This document shows, in pieces, positions 59,265 through 64,000 of a DNA stretch of 64,000 bases; position 1 is the stretch's first letter; each line of letters opens with the position of its first letter. Where the stretch lies: positions 9,996,683 to 10,060,682 of the forward strand of contig JASXTE010000002.1 of assembly GCA_030280995.1 (NCBI GenBank). Direction: 5' to 3'. Below the pieces are notes generated by a model. It was not told where the DNA came from and did not search any database. It worked only from the letters and a program-made list of their open reading frames with translations. The translations under genes were made by a program, and so were the position numbers. Source of the stretch: Hemileia vastatrix. Lineage: Eukaryota; Basidiomycota; Pucciniomycetes; Pucciniales; Zaghouaniaceae.

Positions 59265-59828
59265 CTAATCCCCATACTTTTTGGATCTAGATAAAGTTTT
59301 TTTAAATTGATTAAATTTACCTTCTTTCTTTACCTTGTTGATTCTTTGAATAAACTTATGACTGATTTGAAATGAGCAACCAAAATGCGTAAAATCTTGA
59401 CAGGATTCCAAACCAGGATGAGCTTTGGTTGTTTGATGATTATCCTGAGAAGAATTCCAAATAGTTTCAATGATACCATTTCCCAAACCAAAATCAATGC
59501 TTCACCAGTGGTCTGGAAAATATATACCATGACCTTTGATTTTAGCTGGAGATGGTATTGGTTGGCCAACTATTGGATTGATATATGAGAATATACCAAA
59601 AGTAAGAAAATTGGTGTCATTCCTATCAATATGAATCCTATTGTGGAATCCAGAATGAGTGATAATAACATTAGAAAATAAAAGATATTTGTGGCTGATA
59701 TCTTCCCATTTGGAGTCACACCAATTCAGTATTCCAACTTTGGTGTCAAGTTCATGATTTTTTTCAAATGCTTTATTAGGGGGTGTCAGTTCTGGCAAAT
59801 CTGCACTTAAATTTGATAAAATCTGCAC
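59265..59828 (-). pseudogene. Tet-like 2OG-Fe(II) oxygenase, left copy, 5'-truncated
   Basis: The minus strand encodes GFHNRIHIDRND (H-x-D iron ligands), FGIFSYINPIVGQPIPSP, GIYFPDHW, IDFGLGNGIIETIWNSS and NHQTT (distal His), then FTHFGCSFQIS and a basic tail. This is the residue layout of the Tet-like 2OG-Fe(II) oxygenase family expanded in rust fungi. Family members are proposed to oxidise modified DNA bases; the substrate here is unknown. The Arg usually seen before the final G-x-S is His. One in-frame TGA lies near 59,502 and the 5' half is missing, cut where the next mobile fragment begins (about 59,830). It faces the Myb-like gene tail to tail. Confidence 0.72.
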
Positions 59829-60600
59829 TTATCTAAGTGTGGATTTCCAAAACACACTAGCCCCAATACTGGTGGATTTAAAAAGTGAAAAAAATCACTT
59901 ATTTCAGTCAAATCCGCACTTTCTCAACCAAAAGTGCTGATTTCACCATCAAGTCCCATTTCACTGATTTGTAAGCATCATCCCATTTATATGCAGCACT
60001 CTGCAGCATAACACTTCATAACTCAAAACATTGTACATCATTTACATCTTCATATCATATCATATAAGAGTTATGCCTTCCTCACTTTCAAATCATGATA
60101 AATTACATAAAGAAATGACTTTCATGGCTCTTGAAATGCTCTTGGACTCTGATTCTGATTCTGATTCTGATCTAGAAGAAGATTTTGTCTTTTTATCAAA
60201 AATGGCCACAAAGCTTTACCTTCTTCCCAGAAAGCCTCAAGTACTTCATACCCCCAAGTACACCATCCAAACACTTCTTAACCTATCTACACCCAGTTTT
60301 AGACAGCTGTTCAGGACTTCTCAGGAATGTTTCCTTAAATTTCTTGAGCTTATTCAGGATCATCCCATATTTCACAATAATTCCTAAAAAGAACAACGAC
60401 ATCCTTCAATTCAATTGGCCATCACACTATGTCGTTTGGGTTCAAATGGTAACTGTGTTTTCTTTCATCAACTCAAGATGAAATCACATATTTTTTCAGT
60501 CACTCTCTTTTTTTTCTTCACTCATATCTGTTTTCTCCTCTTTTCCTACATCACTCAAACAATTTCACTTATATTTCTTTTTTCTCAACTCATCTCTCCA
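59829..60600 (+). pseudogene. HARBI1-like (PIF/Harbinger) transposase N-terminal fragment
   Basis: ATG 60073 opens a frame with an acidic start (SDSDSDSDLEED), then FRQLFRTSQECFLKFLELI, DHPIFHNNS, a TAA stop (60385) and, in the same frame, RHPSIQLAITLCRLGSNGN. This is the helix-turn-helix portion preceding the DDE domain of HARBI1/PIF-type transposases. The catalytic part is absent; pyrimidine-rich and G/T-rich low-complexity DNA follows. Upstream, repeated AAATCTGCACTT / AAGTGTGGATTT / AAATCCGCACTT phrases (59,815-59,945) look like its subterminal repeats. Confidence 0.55.
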
Positions 60601-61134
60601 GGTAAGTCATTTTATCTTTTTTACTTAATTTTTTGCTAATTTTTTTTTTGGGTTTTTTGGGTTTTTTTGGGGTTTTTTTTTTTTTTTGTAAGTGGTTTTT
60701 TTTAAATTTATAGGTTAAATTAACCTTTTTTTCTCTCTCTCTCTCTCCCTCTTCTCTCTCATTTATCCTATTCTTTATCCCCCCTTGGCCTGGGATTTTT
60801 CCCACCTTTACCCTCTCCTTGGAATGGATACATCCCCCTTTTACCCCCTTTGGCTGCCTTATTCCCCCCTCCTTGGCTCACTCTAACCTCCCTTTTCTCC
60901 ATCTTTGGTCTCATATCTCCCTTTCTCCCCCTTGTTGGTGTCCTAATTTCCTCCCCTCATTCCTCTCCAACCCTCCCAATCACCCCCTCCAACCCCCCTT
61001 CAATCCATTCCTAACCCCCCCTCCTATCCCCCTTAAAACCCCCCTACCCCCCCTCAATGTTCCTTAACAATTCGCTAATGAATCTTTAAGTTAATGTTTT
61101 TCTCCTATTCAAATATTTCTTGAAATTTGAAGAT
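60601..61134. other. Low-complexity T-rich and C-rich DNA
   Basis: A GGTAAGTC donor-like site at 60600 is followed by T/G runs (60,640-60,690) and a strongly C/T-rich block (60,730-61,060). The open plus-strand frame in the latter is Pro/Leu-only and not credible. Confidence 0.5.
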
Positions 61135-61487
61135 GTATACCCTGATCTTCGGCCGAAGATCAGGGTACACCATGGTATTTTTTCCTGCAACCATGTGTTC
61201 AGTGATATTTGAAGAGGTGGACCTTCATCTTTGGCCGAACATCAGAGTCCACCATTGTATATTGGCCTTGATAAAAATTGTATCAGAGATTTTGAGAAGT
61301 GTGCCCTGATCTTTGCACAAAGATCAGGGTACACATGAGTGGGTTTACCACTATATTGTTTCCCTTCAACACATTGTTCTTTAAAATTGAAAAGGTGTAC
61401 CTTGATCTAAAAGCAAAGATCAGCGTAAACATGTTTATTTTTGCTTCAATTCAAAATGTTTATGAAATTTGTAGAGGTGTACCTGAA
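61135..61487. repeat. Tandem array of hairpins
   Basis: Four full units and a fifth half-unit start at about 61135, 61217, 61300, 61395 and 61477 (steps of 82, 83, 95 and 82 bp). Each has an inverted repeat of about 36 bp (GTRTACCCTGATCTTYGG.. type). In unit 1 the 26 bases 61140-61165 form a perfect palindrome centred on CGGCCG. The array ends exactly where the right Tet-like fragment begins, so it probably belongs to the end of an inserted element. Confidence 0.8.
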
Positions 61488-61488
61488 T

Positions 61489-61819
61489 TTTCACATATAT
61501 TAATCCTATCACTGGACAACCTATTCCGTCACCTGCAAAAATTAAAGGACATGGATTATATTTCCTGTATCATAGATGTATAATCGATTTTGGATTAGGA
61601 AATGGAATCATCGAAGAAGTTTGGAATTCTTCTTACAATAATCACCAAACCACAAAGGCTCCTCCAGGTTTGGAATCTTGTCAAGACTTCACACATTTTG
61701 GTTGCTCTTTCCAGATCAGTCAAAAGTTAATCCAACAAATAAACAAGTTAAAAAAAGAAAAAAAAGGTAATAAATTTAAAAATTCTTTAGGTAGATCTAA
61801 AAAGTATGGGTATTTGTAG
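61489..61819 (+). pseudogene. Tet-like 2OG-Fe(II) oxygenase, right copy, 5'-truncated
   Basis: The plus strand encodes FTYINPITGQPIPSP, GHGLYFLYHR, IDFGLGNGIIEEVWNSS, NHQTT (distal His), FTHFGCSFQIS and a basic C-terminus. It is a paralogue of 59265-59828 but lacks the H-x-D motif because it is cut at 61,488 by the hairpin array. No stop is seen in what remains. His again replaces the usual Arg before the final G-x-S, so this is shared by the lineage. It is convergent with the Myb-like gene at 62540-63874. Confidence 0.7.
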
Positions 61820-61904
61820 AGTCACCAAATATTTAATATTCTTCCATAAATTTTTAATAAATAAATATGATATTTCAATTTATGAAATTAAAGTAATGGG
61901 CCAA

Positions 61905-62290
61905 TGACCATGTGTTGTATAAAAGGTAATCATGATAACATTAGATTGTTTCATGGGGTTCCTCTAGCCTATACCTGTGGAGAGTCTTAAACCTAGTTTC
62001 TAGACTTGATCTGCAATTTGGAATGAGGAATTGTCATTACTTTAAAAGTAGTAAATTTGACATATCTTATTTATATATTAATTAATTTATGTAATTATAT
62101 TAAATTTTGATGACTTTCACCCTTTACTTCAATAAAATGCAGGGGAGGGTATTGCCAATTTCTTAAATCTGACATGTGAAATTGATAACTTAGAAAAATT
62201 TGGTGGTATCCACCCCTTGTTTCAATAAAATTCAAGGGGAGGTATTGCCAAATTTTCAAAAGAGATATTGAATTTTCTTGACTTAGAAGT
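61905..62290 (-). repeat. Inverse copy of the Myb-Tet intergenic region
   Basis: GGTAATCATGATAAC and ATGGGGTTCCTCTAGCC at 61,930-61,970 are the complement of 59,120-59,160. Two GGGAGGTATTGCC units at 62,126-62,270 are the complement of the units at 58560-58975. The non-coding part is therefore conserved together with both genes. Confidence 0.75.
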
Positions 62291-62539
62291 ATTTAGATAA
62301 GCAAACTTATTGAATTGAAAGTAAAGATAGAAATTTTTTATTATATTTTCAAATTTTTGTCAAAATAAAAGTATAAGCAAACTTATTGACTTGAATGTAA
62401 AGATAGAAAAATTGTATGATATTTTCAAAAATTTGTCAAAAATAATGTACTATATTCAAGACCTTTTATAAGTCAGCATATAAGAAAATATTACCAAAAA
62501 GAAATCAAACAAAATTAAATTAACTAGAAAAACAATTTA

Positions 62540-63874
62540 TCAATTGAAAAGGTCAAGTAATTTTTTAATCTCCTCATAAGATTGGCCATTTTTTACACAT
62601 TCCATAATGAAATCTTTTTTTTAAAACCCTCTTGTTTTTCCAATTCACAAGTAGCCATTTATCTTTGAAATTGACGGTCTTCTCTTCGAAATTGATGGTC
62701 ATTTACTCTTTACATCCGCTCTGCCTCAATTTTTTTTTCTTCCAAATCTAAGGCTTGCTGATCTTTCCTTAGCATATGATCAAACTTCATCTTCTCAAAG
62801 TCAAGGGCATTTTTTGCAATAGTTGATTTTGCTGAGAAAATTAAATTGAAATAAATAAATAAATGAGTTAATGATTAAGATATATAGTAAACAAATCTTA
62901 CTTATATCTTTTTTTTCAAAATAATCCTCAAGGGAGCCAAATGAGCTTGTTGAAGTATTACCACGTTTTAATAGATGGTTCAAGTTCATTGAAGATGAGG
63001 CTCGACGCTTTAGTTTGGAGCTTGAGCAAGAGGCTTCAGGAAGTTCATCTAAAGCAGCTTCTAAAGTGGGATTCACATTTCCAGAATCAAGATTATTTAA
63101 TGGAGATTGAGTTTGAGTAGGAGGAGACTAGAATGAAAGAGAAATTCAGAGAAGAATTGAAGAAAAAACAAAAAGTAAACATACATTTAAATTTTGGGCC
63201 TCTGAGGATTCAGATTTTCTGAGATATAATTGTTCTGCTTGATAGTTGGGATCATCTTCAGCTGAACTATGGTTAGAAGGTGGAGGGGATTGATCTCCTT
63301 CAAGTAAAGGTGTGTCGAGAGGATTATAGGAAGGTTTGGATCCAGAGGGTATATCCTTAGTAGTATCTTGTAGAAACTAAGGGTTTACATCAACTCGGGA
63401 GCCCAAAAGATTATCCAATTCCTCATAGAAAGGACACATGACGTTGAGCTTTTCTGAAACAGTAGTAATTCCAATCTCCAAATCATCATTGTCAATACCA
63501 AAGCCAGTTTCATTTGCAGCATGATGAGCCTTTTTATATTTTGATTGGTAACTCTTAAATCTCTCCTTCATTTGTTTAGGATTGATATCAATTCTCCCCC
63601 TTGTTTTCTTCCTTACTTCATTGGCCATCAATAAGTAGCCATTAAACTTTGAAGAAGGTGGATGTCCAATACAAGTGGACTTTTCACATCCAAAACATGC
63701 TTCAAAATTTTATTTTATTCTAAGGAAGTTGATTATGATGAGATAATCATCCTTTTTAAGCTGACCTGAACCTGACTTTGATTTTTCAGGTGTAGGGCTT
63801 GCTTTACAAGGAGACTTTTTTGACAAAGCAGATTTTTGAGTTACCTTTTGAGATTTGGAATGTCTGGGAGGCAT
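62540..63874 (-). pseudogene. Myb/SANT-like gene, right copy
   Basis: Minus-strand gene with exons 63874-63185, 63127-62902 and 62831-62540. Introns are 57 and 68 nt, at the same places and phases as in the left copy (48198-58398). The N-terminus is basic (MPPRHSKSQKVTQKS) and the DNA-binding region reads QLKKDDYLIIINFLRIK, NGYLLMANEVRKK, QMKERFKSYQSKYKKAH, GFGIDNDDLE and MCPFYEELDNLLGS. A Ser-rich middle and a charged C-terminal helix (KMKFDHMLRKDQQALDLEEK, MECVKNGQSYEEIKKLLDLF) follow. Stops at 63710 and 63377, two more in exon 3, and a one-base frameshift near 62,620 mark it as decayed. Myb/SANT-like assignment is by layout; function is unknown. Confidence 0.7.
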
Positions 63875-64000
63875 TATGAAACTGGCACATAACAAGAAAA
63901 AAGATTAAGAGGTAGAAGAAATAAGTAAAAAAGAATGTAAACATGCCTGGTCAAAATGTTGAAAATGTCAGGAAGGGGTGTGTGCCAAGGATTGATGGAT
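63875..64000. other. Window edge, no feature
   Basis: Only the short 5' flank of the right Myb-like gene. Nothing is recognisable. Confidence 0.4.

Noticed and set aside
60819..61067. 82-codon plus-strand frame, Pro/Leu/His-rich
   Set aside because: It is produced by a C/T-rich low-complexity block with no codon-like structure.
61135..61487. CRISPR-like regular array
   Set aside because: The units are imperfect hairpins without unique spacers of constant length, and the genome is eukaryotic.

Overview
The window looks like a transposon-choked stretch of a rust-fungus (Pucciniales) genome. The DNA is AT-rich, most of it is retrotransposon, and genes have short introns (about 55-110 nt, GT..AG). 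It also carries Tet-like 2OG-Fe(II) oxygenase fragments and Myb/SANT-like genes of a kind I recall as strongly expanded in rusts. A large-genome rust such as Austropuccinia would fit, but the species is an inference. I saw no rRNA, tRNA or CRISPR.

Left third (1-32,716): one nested transposon complex. A roughly 5.45-kb chromodomain Ty3/gypsy element (C, minus strand, 240-bp LTRs, TSD GTTAC) has been stretched to 2136-31686 by three later insertions. These are gypsy element A (2976-14697, minus), a 4.66-kb non-coding terminal-inverted-repeat element D (14815-19471, TSD TTATT) and gypsy element B (21646-29354, plus, TSD CAATG). The C reading frame resumes across each insertion. C itself lies in the left LTR of a miniature LTR element (E). 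A and B each carry, between the end of pol and the 3' LTR, intron-containing genes on the strand opposite to gag-pol. Their products (about 250-292 aa) start with a six-cysteine cluster of GAL4-like spacing. There are three such genes, all now decayed.

Middle (32,717-45,900): the one apparently intact host gene is a Dicer-like RNase III (34568-40117, 11 exons, about 1,538 aa). It has a helicase domain, a Dicer dimerisation domain, two complete RNase III catalytic centres and a weak C-terminal dsRNA-binding segment. Two hairpin MITEs lie upstream. A CACTA-type MITE, another MITE and a 1.5-kb inverted-repeat element with a polypurine minisatellite lie downstream.

Right third (45,900-64,000): two copies, in opposite orientation, of a convergent pair made of a Myb/SANT-like gene and a Tet-like 2OG-Fe(II) oxygenase gene, with a shared repeat motif in the intergenic space. 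The left Myb gene has gypsy element F (49204-58042, minus, TSD CTCTA, LTRs about 98% identical) inside its last intron. Between the two Tet fragments are a HARBI1-like transposase N-terminus and an array of perfect and near-perfect hairpins. Everything here except possibly F is visibly degraded by in-frame stops.
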